A stretch of DNA of 5,680 nt from a bacterium (GTDB lineage: Bacteria; Atribacterota; Phoenicimicrobiia; Phoenicimicrobiales; Phoenicimicrobiaceae), in contig JAHJOY010000251.1 of assembly GCA_018819665.1 (NCBI GenBank), positions 1 through 5,680 of the forward strand, written 5' to 3'. The notes under the pieces were generated by a model, which was not told the DNA's origin, ran no database searches, and saw only the letters and a program-made list of their open reading frames with translations. Below, piece by piece: positions 1 through 5,680 of this stretch. Every line of letters begins with the position of its first letter. Positions within the stretch are counted from its first letter, which is position 1. The translations under genes and the position numbers were made by a program.

Positions 1-2
1 TA

Positions 3-53
3 AGGTCTTTCTGGTGGAAAGTTGAGCTAAAAAAGGAAGAAAAAGGGGGATAA
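3..53 (+). CDS. Possible 3' end of a convergent plus-strand gene
   Basis: One plus-strand frame is open from the window edge for 16 codons and ends with TAA at 51-53, reading RSFWWKVELKKEEKGG. The charged, lysine-rich tail looks like a plausible protein C-terminus, and the stop would lie 27 bases from the convergent pgmB stop. Sixteen codons are far too few to be sure, and an open stretch of this length is common by chance. No function can be proposed. A second plus-strand frame also stays open for seven codons to a TGA at 23-25. Confidence 0.2.
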   Translation, partial: RSFWWKVELKKEEKGG

Positions 54-62
54 AAATATTGG

Positions 63-75
63 TAAGTTTAACTTA
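63..75. repeat. 13-bp perfect palindrome downstream of the operon
   Basis: TAAGTT-T-AACTTA is a perfect inverted repeat with a one-base centre, just after the pgmB stop codon. As RNA it could form a stem of four Watson-Crick pairs with a five-base loop; on the plus strand two G-U pairs would lengthen it. No clean U-run follows in either direction, so it is at best a poor terminator. A protein-binding site or chance in AT-rich DNA are alternatives. Confidence 0.3.
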
Positions 76-80
76 TTTAT

Positions 81-743
81 TTAAGAATTTATAATTTCTA
101 ATAATTTAGTTAGTGTAATATCTCCAATTTTTTCAAAACGAAAGCGGGCTTTTCCTACTCTCTCCTCAGGACCAATGCCAACAGGTAGCATATTACCTGC
201 CAAAGCAGCCTCAATTCCTGCTTCTGCATCTTCTACTACCGCACAATCTTCCGGCTTTACTCCTAATTCTTTCGCTGCATATAAAAATATATCTGGGGCG
301 GGTTTAGTATTTTTTACACTATATCCATCTACGACGATATCAAATAAATTCTCTATTCCTGTTCCCTTTAAGACTGTTCTCGTATTCTTGCTTACCGAAG
401 CAATGGCTGTTTTTATCCCTCTTTTTTTGAGTTCTAAGACTATTTCCTTTGCCCCGGATAGAATATTTTCAGAAGTCATCTGTCTTAATAATTCCACATA
501 ATATTCGTTTTTTCTATCCATCATCTCCTGAAATTGTTCAGTTGAAACTCGTTTTCCATTTAATAATATTTTTAGGCATTCACTTCGAGAAACACCTCTT
601 AGTTTATCATTATCATCTCTGTTAAAAGGAATTCCTTCTTCATCAGCCAATCTTTTCCATGCCTGATAATGATACTCAGAAGTATCAGTAATTACTCCGT
701 CAAGATCAAAGATAACTGCTTTTAATTTTCTTCTCATTTTCAA
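81..743 (-). CDS. pgmB: Beta-phosphoglucomutase, HAD superfamily
   Basis: It converts beta-D-glucose 1-phosphate, the product of the preceding phosphorylase, to glucose 6-phosphate through a beta-glucose 1,6-bisphosphate intermediate, in the cytoplasm with Mg2+. The 220 residues match the family length, and every landmark known from the Lactococcus lactis enzyme is present. FDLDGVITDT at 12-21 holds the nucleophile Asp13 and the acid/base Asp15. His25 and the LRGVSR cap motif (48-53, Arg53) follow, then RKN at 77-79. ASVSKN at 115-120 includes the phosphate-binding Ser116. Lys147 lies in TKPAPDIF, and Glu171-Asp172 in VVEDAEAG bind the metal. The alpha-helical cap sits between the first motif and about residue 90. 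Coordinates use the TTG start at 743, chosen for its spacing to the ribosome site; the ATG at 737 gives a protein two residues shorter and is equally acceptable biochemically. It is the last gene of the visible operon. The specific match of the motifs makes another HAD phosphatase unlikely. Confidence 0.95.
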   Translation of the reverse strand: MKMRRKLKAVIFDLDGVITDTSEYHYQAWKRLADEEGIPFNRDDNDKLRGVSRSECLKILLNGKRVSTEQFQEMMDRKNEYYVELLRQMTSENILSGAKEIVLELKKRGIKTAIASVSKNTRTVLKGTGIENLFDIVVDGYSVKNTKPAPDIFLYAAKELGVKPEDCAVVEDAEAGIEAALAGNMLPVGIGPEERVGKARFRFEKIGDITLTKLLEIINS

Positions 744-748
744 ATATT

Positions 749-754
749 TCCTTC
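749..754 (-). promoter_or_regulatory. Shine-Dalgarno site of the beta-phosphoglucomutase gene
   Basis: GAAGGA on the minus strand lies in the 21-bp gap after the phosphorylase. It is five bases from a TTG at 743-741 and eleven bases from an ATG at 737-735 in the same frame. Spacing favours the TTG start; codon preference favours the ATG. The two choices differ by only two residues. Confidence 0.65.
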
Positions 755-764
755 TTATCTTATC

Positions 765-3107
765 TTAGTAAGTTACTTTCAATATCTCATTAGGATGGAG
801 AAAATAATCTTTACCATAAATTTCCACGAGCAATGATCGACTTATAGAAGATAATGGTTTGAGGGTGATCTTGTTTTTAGTAATTTCAATACTGTATTTT
901 TCTCCTCTCCAGTTAATTTTAAATTTTAAATTTTTCCACTTTTCTGGTAGATGAGGATTAATTCTCAATCTTCCTTTATTTGTAATTCGAACCCCGCCAA
1001 AACCATATACTACTGCCTGCCAGTTCCCGCCAAGTGAGGCTGCATGAAGTCCATCCCAGGAACTTTTTAAATTTTCTCCTAAATCAATCCGTATTGATCT
1101 TTCAAAATATTCATATCCTTTTTCAACATCTTCTATGTCTAAGGCCACAATAGCATGTATGCTCGGACTTAATGAGGAATCATGAAGAGTCTTTGGTTCA
1201 TAATAACCCCAGTTAAGACGTTTAGTTTCTTGGGAAAAATCATCACCTAAAAGATATAGAAGCATAATAATATCTGATTGTTTTAATACTTGCATCTGGG
1301 TGATTTCTTCCCAGTTATAATCCTGGGCAATTGCTCCTACTTTTCCTTTATATTTTAAAAGATCGACTTCCTTCTTATCTGTAAAGCCTTCATACTGATG
1401 GATAAAACCTGAAGCTTTATCCATGCCAATATATATCTTGTCAGCCTTTTCTTTCCAATCACTCAATTCATTAAAAGTAAATTTGATTTTAGAAGTAACT
1501 TTCTTCCATACTTCCAATTGATTCATCTTAACCCATTCAGAAAATTGTATAGTTTTATTAAGCTGCCACTTTACCATGTAGTTTGTGAAGGTATTATTAT
1601 TTATATGTTCACTGTATTCGTCCGGTCCGGTAACATCATTTATTTCATATTGGTCTTTTTCCGGATTATACTCCAATCTACTCGCCCAGAAGCGGGATGT
1701 CTCCAATATAATCTCTAACCCATAGTTGTACATAAAATCATAATCACAGGTTGCCTGGAAATAATGCCAGATACTGTATACTATATCACAAGTTATATGT
1801 TGCTCTAACTCACCAGTCCATATCCTTTGAGGTTTACCGGTTTTGAAATCTACCCCACCCCATTTAGGAGTGACTTCGCATCCTGTGTCGGCACATTCCC
1901 AGGGATACATAGCACCCTCAAAACCATTTTCCTTAGCTTTTTCCCTTGCTCCATCTAAAAAATGATAACGATAAAAGAGTAATCTTTTGGCGATTTCCGG
2001 AAAAGTATAAATAAGGAAAGGAAGGATAAAGATTTCCATATCCCAAAATATATGACCTTTGTAGCCCTCGCCGGAAAGTCCTTTTGCCGCAATACTTAAT
2101 CTCCCATCATGAACAGGAGTCATCTGATAGATGTGAAATTGTGAAAAACGAATGGCTAATTGATCAAAGTCTGGTCCATCAAGAGTAATATCAATTTGTT
2201 CCCAGAGTTGATTCCACCTTTCTTTGTGGGCTTCAAAAAGATTATTATAACCAGTTTCTATAAGTTTTTTTAAATTATCTACCGCTGCCTTTTCAATTTC
2301 TTTATCAGAAACTTTTTCTTTCTCCTTAAAATCAGGATCACGGGTTGTATATACGGTAACCATTTTTTTAAAAATAAATTCTTCATTCTGTTTAATTTTA
2401 TATCGGGAAGATAAAAAAATCTTTCTTCGTTGACTTCCTATTCCCTCTTTTTCTTCTAATATCTTGCCATTCAAATAGAAACGGTGTTTTGCAGCAATAA
2501 CAAGACCGATATTCGATTCCTGAGTCCTGGAAGTCATTGAGATAATCCCTTCAGAAGAAAATCGTAATCTTCCTTCTTTAAAATGCTGCACGCCGCTATT
2601 AGTAGTCTGCCCATTAATCCCTGAACAAATTTCAATAGCTCCAGAATAATTAAGGGGAATAATCTTTACTTTTAGGGCAGCAAAATGAATATTATCCAGA
2701 GATACAAATCTTTCAAAGGTCAATCGAGTTTTTCTACTGGTTGGACTTTCCCATTCAATATTCCTTATAAGTTGCCCGTCTTTAATATTAATTTGCCTTT
2801 GATATGATAGAATCTTCCCGGTCTTTAAATCAAATTTTTCACCATCTAATTTTATTTCAATATTCAGCCAGTCAGGAATATTAGCTAATTCTGTCACTTC
2901 TCCAGGGAATTTATCGAACAGACCAGCAATATAACAACCTCTTGTTTCTTCTCGATAAGTTTCTTCTGTTGCTGCTCTCACTCCCATATAACCATTGCCA
3001 AGAGTAAAGATTGTTTCAAATTTTCCTGGATATTCTGGTTTAAAATCAGTCTCTCCTACTATCCAATTTCGATATTTGTTTTTCCCAATATCATATTTAA
3101 TTACCAT
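765..3107 (-). CDS. Glycoside hydrolase family 65 alpha-glucoside phosphorylase (kojibiose/trehalose/maltose phosphorylase type)
   Basis: This is a cytoplasmic enzyme with no signal peptide. GH65 phosphorylases split an alpha-glucoside with inorganic phosphate and inversion, giving beta-D-glucose 1-phosphate plus glucose or another acceptor. At 780 residues it has the usual length. The order is an N-terminal beta-sandwich (about 10-265), a helical linker (about 265-310), an (alpha/alpha)6 catalytic barrel (about 315-690) and a small C-terminal beta domain (about 695-775). Visible motifs are FWDMEIF at 354-360 (glucose-site region), TGPDEYSEHINNNTFTN at 493-509 with Glu497 as the expected general acid, KQSD at 609-612, and HDSSLSPSIHAI at 642-653, in the region where the family binds phosphate. 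The acceptor-site loop reads ECADTGCEVTPKW (404-416), not the HNEWE type I associate with maltose phosphorylase, so kojibiose, trehalose, nigerose or glucosylglycerol are better candidates. The downstream beta-phosphoglucomutase supports phosphorolysis over hydrolysis. Family assignment is firm; substrate is open. Confidence 0.95.
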   Translation of the reverse strand: MVIKYDIGKNKYRNWIVGETDFKPEYPGKFETIFTLGNGYMGVRAATEETYREETRGCYIAGLFDKFPGEVTELANIPDWLNIEIKLDGEKFDLKTGKILSYQRQINIKDGQLIRNIEWESPTSRKTRLTFERFVSLDNIHFAALKVKIIPLNYSGAIEICSGINGQTTNSGVQHFKEGRLRFSSEGIISMTSRTQESNIGLVIAAKHRFYLNGKILEEKEGIGSQRRKIFLSSRYKIKQNEEFIFKKMVTVYTTRDPDFKEKEKVSDKEIEKAAVDNLKKLIETGYNNLFEAHKERWNQLWEQIDITLDGPDFDQLAIRFSQFHIYQMTPVHDGRLSIAAKGLSGEGYKGHIFWDMEIFILPFLIYTFPEIAKRLLFYRYHFLDGAREKAKENGFEGAMYPWECADTGCEVTPKWGGVDFKTGKPQRIWTGELEQHITCDIVYSIWHYFQATCDYDFMYNYGLEIILETSRFWASRLEYNPEKDQYEINDVTGPDEYSEHINNNTFTNYMVKWQLNKTIQFSEWVKMNQLEVWKKVTSKIKFTFNELSDWKEKADKIYIGMDKASGFIHQYEGFTDKKEVDLLKYKGKVGAIAQDYNWEEITQMQVLKQSDIIMLLYLLGDDFSQETKRLNWGYYEPKTLHDSSLSPSIHAIVALDIEDVEKGYEYFERSIRIDLGENLKSSWDGLHAASLGGNWQAVVYGFGGVRITNKGRLRINPHLPEKWKNLKFKINWRGEKYSIEITKNKITLKPLSSISRSLLVEIYGKDYFLHPNEILKVTY

Positions 3108-3113
3108 AAATAA

Positions 3114-3118
3114 CTCCT
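3114..3118 (-). promoter_or_regulatory. Shine-Dalgarno site of the GH65 gene
   Basis: On the minus strand AGGAG stands six bases before the ATG at 3107-3105. This strong site with near-ideal spacing decides the start. It lies in the 62-bp gap after the permease gene, so the enzyme is translated independently rather than coupled to the transporter. Confidence 0.85.
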
Positions 3119-3169
3119 ATCTTGTATAAAAATTAAAGAAAATAATTGAGTAAGGAATCGGTGCTAAAT

Positions 3170-4555
3170 TTATCCCTTTATCCCACTGAAACTTATTCCT
3201 TCTACAAAATAACGCTGAAAAACAATAAAGAGGATTATAATCGGCAAAGCTGAAATAATTGCTCCTGCCAGAATTGGCCCCCAATCAAAGGCTCCTGAGG
3301 CATAAGTATTTTTAAAACTTAATAATCCAACAGTCAAGGTAAACTTGTCCATCGGAGAAGTTAAAACTACTAAAGGCCAGAAAAATTCATTCCATACCCC
3401 TTGAAAAGTTAAAATGGTAAGTGCTCCTAAAGCGGGTTTAGCCAGGGGTAACATTATCTTTGAGAAAATTTGATAAGTACTGGCTCCATCAATCCGGGCT
3501 GATTCTTCCATTTCTTGGGGTAAACCTTCAAAAAATTGTTTCATTATAAAAACTGCACTCGCACCCACTAACCCTGAAATAATTAACCCGGTGAAGGTAT
3601 TTAAAAGACTTCCGCCACCAAATAATTTAGTGAAACCAAAAACACCATCCCGTAATACTAAATAATTTGAAATAAAGGTTACCTGTCCGGGAATCATCAT
3701 GGAAAAAAGAATAAAGACAAATAAATAATTTTTTCCAAAAAATTTAAGCCTGGCTAAAGCATATCCGGCCATCGAAGCAAATGTTAGGGTAGTGATAACT
3801 TTAATTATACTAATAAAAAAGGAATTAAATATCCAGGTCGTAAAAAGTCGCTTCCCAGTACTACGACTATAATTTTCATTAAAAACCCTAAAATGGTTAT
3901 GGAAAATATAAGGGATAACCCCGTTCACTAAACTATTCCAGCTCTGGACCATCCCTAACCGTTCTATTCGGTTTGGGGTAAGAGTTGCTTTTACAACTTC
4001 AACTTTATACGGAACCTTTAAATCTAACGGTAATTCAAGAAAGTCTTTTTGGCTGGGATTTATTATACTTATTTTATAACTAACCTGGGTACCATTCTTA
4101 ACTGAAGTGCGACCAATCTCTTCAATTGATTTAATTTCAACAAAATCAGCAGTAAACTCTTTATCTAAATCTAAGGCGGCTCTCCCTGCCCCTTTAAATC
4201 TTTTTGGGATAATTGCTTCGGGGGGTATAATTTCAATTCCCATCGGATATTTATAAGTAATCTGCAAAGAAACTTCGTGACCGGACTTTAATTCGCCAAA
4301 AAAACCACCAGCTCCTCCTTGTCGGGCAAGTGTATAAACTCCAATCCAATTTTTCAGTGATAATTGCTCAGTTTTTAGAGTGGGTGGCCATTTACTGGGG
4401 TTATCTTTTAAACTCGACATCGCTCCAAAGAGAAAAGTCCCCATAAAAAGCACGGAAAATAGTAATAAAATTAGATAGATTGCTCCCACATTCATCCAGC
4501 GCCGACGTTTAATTTTTATATTTATATCATTAGTATGCTTCTGTTGAATTTTCAT
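3170..4555 (-). CDS. MalG-type sugar ABC transporter permease with a large extracytoplasmic insert
   Basis: This is the second membrane subunit of the carbohydrate importer. A basic N-terminal tail (KRRR near 17-19) precedes helix 1 at about 22-45. The core then resumes with helices near 241-268, 277-300, 317-340, 372-396 and 425-448. The EAA loop is ESARIDGAS at 351-359 (ESA in place of EAA), followed by LP at 369-370. The C-terminus SGIKG matches the ending usual in this family. Typical members have 270-300 residues; this one has 461. The extra length lies between helix 1 and helix 2 (roughly 78-236). Basic residues before helix 1 and after helix 2 (ARLKFFGKN) put the insert outside the cytoplasm. 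The ATG start is fixed by the one-base overlap with the upstream permease; Met21 is an unlikely alternative because it would remove the basic tail. No ATPase gene follows, so the ATPase must be encoded elsewhere. Confidence 0.93.
   Translation of the reverse strand: MKIQQKHTNDINIKIKRRRWMNVGAIYLILLLFSVLFMGTFLFGAMSSLKDNPSKWPPTLKTEQLSLKNWIGVYTLARQGGAGGFFGELKSGHEVSLQITYKYPMGIEIIPPEAIIPKRFKGAGRAALDLDKEFTADFVEIKSIEEIGRTSVKNGTQVSYKISIINPSQKDFLELPLDLKVPYKVEVVKATLTPNRIERLGMVQSWNSLVNGVIPYIFHNHFRVFNENYSRSTGKRLFTTWIFNSFFISIIKVITTLTFASMAGYALARLKFFGKNYLFVFILFSMMIPGQVTFISNYLVLRDGVFGFTKLFGGGSLLNTFTGLIISGLVGASAVFIMKQFFEGLPQEMEESARIDGASTYQIFSKIMLPLAKPALGALTILTFQGVWNEFFWPLVVLTSPMDKFTLTVGLLSFKNTYASGAFDWGPILAGAIISALPIIILFIVFQRYFVEGISFSGIKG
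3851..4318 (-). other. Extracytoplasmic insert domain of the MalG-like permease
   Basis: Codons 80-235 of the MalG-like gene encode a mostly hydrophilic region with alternating hydrophobic patterns typical of beta strands, for example HEVSLQITYKY (93-103), FTADFVEIKSI (134-144), TQVSYKISIIN (156-166) and VPYKVEVVKATL (181-192). No membrane helix or Cys is visible in it. It begins after the usual LSLKNWIGVY segment and ends at GKRLFTTWIFNS, where the standard fold resumes. The reading frame is open throughout with no sign of a frameshift, so it is a real part of the protein. I do not recognise it as a named domain. Because it faces outward, contact with the solute-binding protein or direct glycan contact is plausible, but that is inference. 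Confidence 0.7.
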
Positions 4556-4557
4556 TA
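4553..4557 (-). promoter_or_regulatory. Stop/start overlap TAATG coupling the two permeases
   Basis: The TAA stop of the MalF-like gene (4557-4555) shares its last A with the ATG start of the MalG-like gene (4555-4553). The nearest purine-rich stretch, AAGGGGA, ends about 11 bases before the ATG, a slightly long spacing, and a weak AAGAGA lies closer. Translational coupling by terminating ribosomes is the likely way the two subunits are made in equal amounts; this is inference from the overlap. Confidence 0.7.
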
Positions 4558-5679
4558 ATCTCTTAATCCCCTTCCTTCTCCGGAAAACATTTTCTGAATA
4601 AAGACTATAGTCAGGGTTAAGACTGCTAAAATAATGGCAGCAGCACTGGCCATACCTATTTTTGGGGCAGAAGCACCTGGAAATGCACTCTGATATACAT
4701 AATAAGCCAGGGTTATGGTGGATTCTAAAGGGGACTGACCACCAATAATCTTAACCTGATCAAACATCTGCAAGGTACCGATCAACCCTAATACAACTAT
4801 TAAAAAAGTTATATGTTTTAGTTGAGGAACAGTAATATACCAGAATTTTTGCCAACCTTTAGCGCCATCTACCTCAGCAGCTTCATATAATGCTTGAGGA
4901 ATATCCTGTAGTCCAGCTAAATAAAGTATCATAAATGTAGGAGTAGTAGTCCAGATATTTAAGATCATTATTGCGCCCAGGGGTCGGGGAAAAGCAAAGG
5001 GACCTGCCCAAAAAGGAACTTTTTCCCTTGTGCTTAACCAAAATATATCGACTGCCTTTGCTTCGACTGGTTTGATAATACCAAAATCTTTAAGTACATA
5101 GGTAATAATGGAAGCTAAAATAATAGATATAACAATATAACTGGGTTCAAGATATTCAACTGGCCTCCCCCTTAATTTTTCTGTAACTACTAATAATAAT
5201 TGTATTCCCACTAAGAGGGTTAGGAAAATCCCTATTGTTAAACCATACTGATGAAGTAGGGTTAAAAGATAGTTTATAACCCCTTTTCTTTGAAACATCC
5301 ACATAAAAATTAGAGTAATAACGATACTGGAAGTAACGCTGGGCATATAATAAGCTGTCCTGAAATATTTAATACCTCTAATCTTCTGATTCATAACTAC
5401 TGCTAAAAGTAATGCAAATATTGTCTGTAGAGTAGTAACAATAATAGCAAAGGTTAGTGAATTCCTTAGGGCTCTGTTAAATAAATGTTCTTTAAAAAGA
5501 TTTATATAATTCGTAATGCCAACCCAATTAGGTATGGAAAAAAGATCGTAATCAGTAAAACTAAAATATAAAGACCTGATAAAAGCATAACTAAAAAATA
5601 TTACAAACCCGAATAAAAAAGGAGATAAAAGAACATAGGGAGCTGTTTTTTCTTTCAAAGAACTCCATCCATTTCCCAC
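4555..5679 (-). CDS. MalF/UgpA-type sugar ABC transporter permease with an extra helix pair (5' end uncertain)
   Basis: This is an inner-membrane permease subunit of a carbohydrate importer (binding-protein-dependent permease family), expected to pair with the MalG-like subunit encoded next. Hydrophobic segments lie near residues 13-36, 72-97, 108-130, 146-166, 179-197, 233-256, 287-308 and 341-363. The EAA loop that docks the ATPase is clear: YEAAEVDGAKG at 265-275, followed by VPQL at 284-287 where LP is usual. At 374 residues it is longer than the usual 290-310. The excess is about 65 residues (roughly 145-210) holding two added hydrophobic segments between core helices 3 and 4. The start is uncertain: the first possible codon is a GTG at 5677-5679, one base from the window edge, so its ribosome site cannot be seen and the reading frame may continue upstream. 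An internal TTG at residue 8 is a weaker alternative. The TAA stop overlaps the next start codon. The substrate is inferred from the downstream enzymes only. Confidence 0.93.
   Translation of the reverse strand: MGNGWSSLKEKTAPYVLLSPFLFGFVIFFSYAFIRSLYFSFTDYDLFSIPNWVGITNYINLFKEHLFNRALRNSLTFAIIVTTLQTIFALLLAVVMNQKIRGIKYFRTAYYMPSVTSSIVITLIFMWMFQRKGVINYLLTLLHQYGLTIGIFLTLLVGIQLLLVVTEKLRGRPVEYLEPSYIVISIILASIITYVLKDFGIIKPVEAKAVDIFWLSTREKVPFWAGPFAFPRPLGAIMILNIWTTTPTFMILYLAGLQDIPQALYEAAEVDGAKGWQKFWYITVPQLKHITFLIVVLGLIGTLQMFDQVKIIGGQSPLESTITLAYYVYQSAFPGASAPKIGMASAAAIILAVLTLTIVFIQKMFSGEGRGLRD
5050..5250 (-). other. Additional two-helix segment inside the MalF-like permease
   Basis: Codons 144-210 of the MalF-like gene encode two hydrophobic stretches (about 146-166 and 179-197) joined by a short charged link, TEKLRGRPVEYLEPS at 166-180. 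They interrupt the usual path from core helix 3 to the WLS...PFWAGPFA stretch that precedes core helix 4. Seen directly: hydrophobicity and Lys168, Arg170 and Arg172 in the link. By the positive-inside rule the link would be cytoplasmic, so the pair adds two membrane crossings and leaves core topology intact. In E. coli MalF the same connection carries the large periplasmic P2 domain, so it is a known tolerant site. Confidence 0.6.
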
Positions 5680-5680
5680 A

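Noticed and set aside
29..50. Purine-rich run on the plus strand resembling a ribosome binding site
   Set aside because: The only start codon at a suitable distance is a TTG near 59, which opens a frame of only about eleven codons that runs into the pgmB 3' end.
175..501. Plus-strand open frame of 108 codons
   Set aside because: It lies wholly antisense to pgmB, whose catalytic motifs are all intact. Its translation is low-complexity (Ser/Ala/Thr-rich) with no recognisable domain.
1518..1718. Plus-strand open frame of 66 codons
   Set aside because: It is antisense to the GH65 catalytic region, including the codon for the general acid Glu497. Its hydrophobic look is a by-product of the opposite strand.
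3108..3169. Possible internal promoter or terminator in the gap between the MalG-like gene and GH65
   Set aside because: On the minus strand a TATACA-like hexamer is present, but no acceptable -35 lies about 17 bases upstream, and no GC-rich hairpin with a U-run is visible. Read-through of one transcript is simpler.
3851..4318. Frameshift or gene fusion as the cause of the long MalG-like protein
   Set aside because: The frame is continuous, helix 1 and the rest of the core are both intact and in the right order, and the insert has an ordered strand-like pattern instead of nonsense composition.

Overview
The window is AT-rich bacterial DNA carrying one compact, co-directional operon on the minus strand. 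It reads from position 5680 down to 81, in the order: MalF-type sugar ABC permease, MalG-type sugar ABC permease, family 65 glycoside phosphorylase (GH65), beta-phosphoglucomutase. Coding density is close to 98 %. Shine-Dalgarno sites are clear before the two enzyme genes, and Arg codons are often AGA/AGG. This fits an AT-rich anaerobic or fermentative bacterium (Halanaerobiales, Thermoanaerobacterales, Atribacterota or similar). No marker gene is present, so the lineage is a guess.

Layout by region. At 4555-5679 is the MalF-like subunit, whose true start may lie beyond the window edge. At 3170-4555 is the MalG-like subunit, overlapping the previous gene by one base (TAATG). At 3108-3169 is a 62-bp gap with a good ribosome binding site but no convincing promoter or terminator. 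At 765-3107 is the GH65 phosphorylase. After a 21-bp gap, 81-743 holds beta-phosphoglucomutase. Positions 1-80 lie downstream of the operon and hold a 13-bp palindrome and possibly the last codons of a convergent plus-strand gene.

The genes make a coherent pathway. An alpha-linked glucose disaccharide or glucoside is imported by the ABC transporter. It is split in the cytoplasm by inorganic phosphate into beta-D-glucose 1-phosphate plus glucose (or another aglycone), and the beta-phosphate is isomerised to glucose 6-phosphate for glycolysis. This saves ATP compared with hydrolysis plus hexokinase. The solute-binding protein is probably upstream, beyond 5680. The ATPase is not in the window and may be a shared MsmK/MalK-type protein. 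The exact sugar cannot be read from the sequence; kojibiose, trehalose, nigerose, maltose or glucosylglycerol are all possible.

The enzymes look ordinary. The unusual part is the transporter: both permeases are much longer than usual for their families. The MalG-like one has about 150 extra residues, apparently a beta-rich extracytoplasmic domain between its first two membrane helices. The MalF-like one has an apparent extra pair of membrane helices between core helices 3 and 4. I found no RNA gene, mobile element, CRISPR array or defence system.
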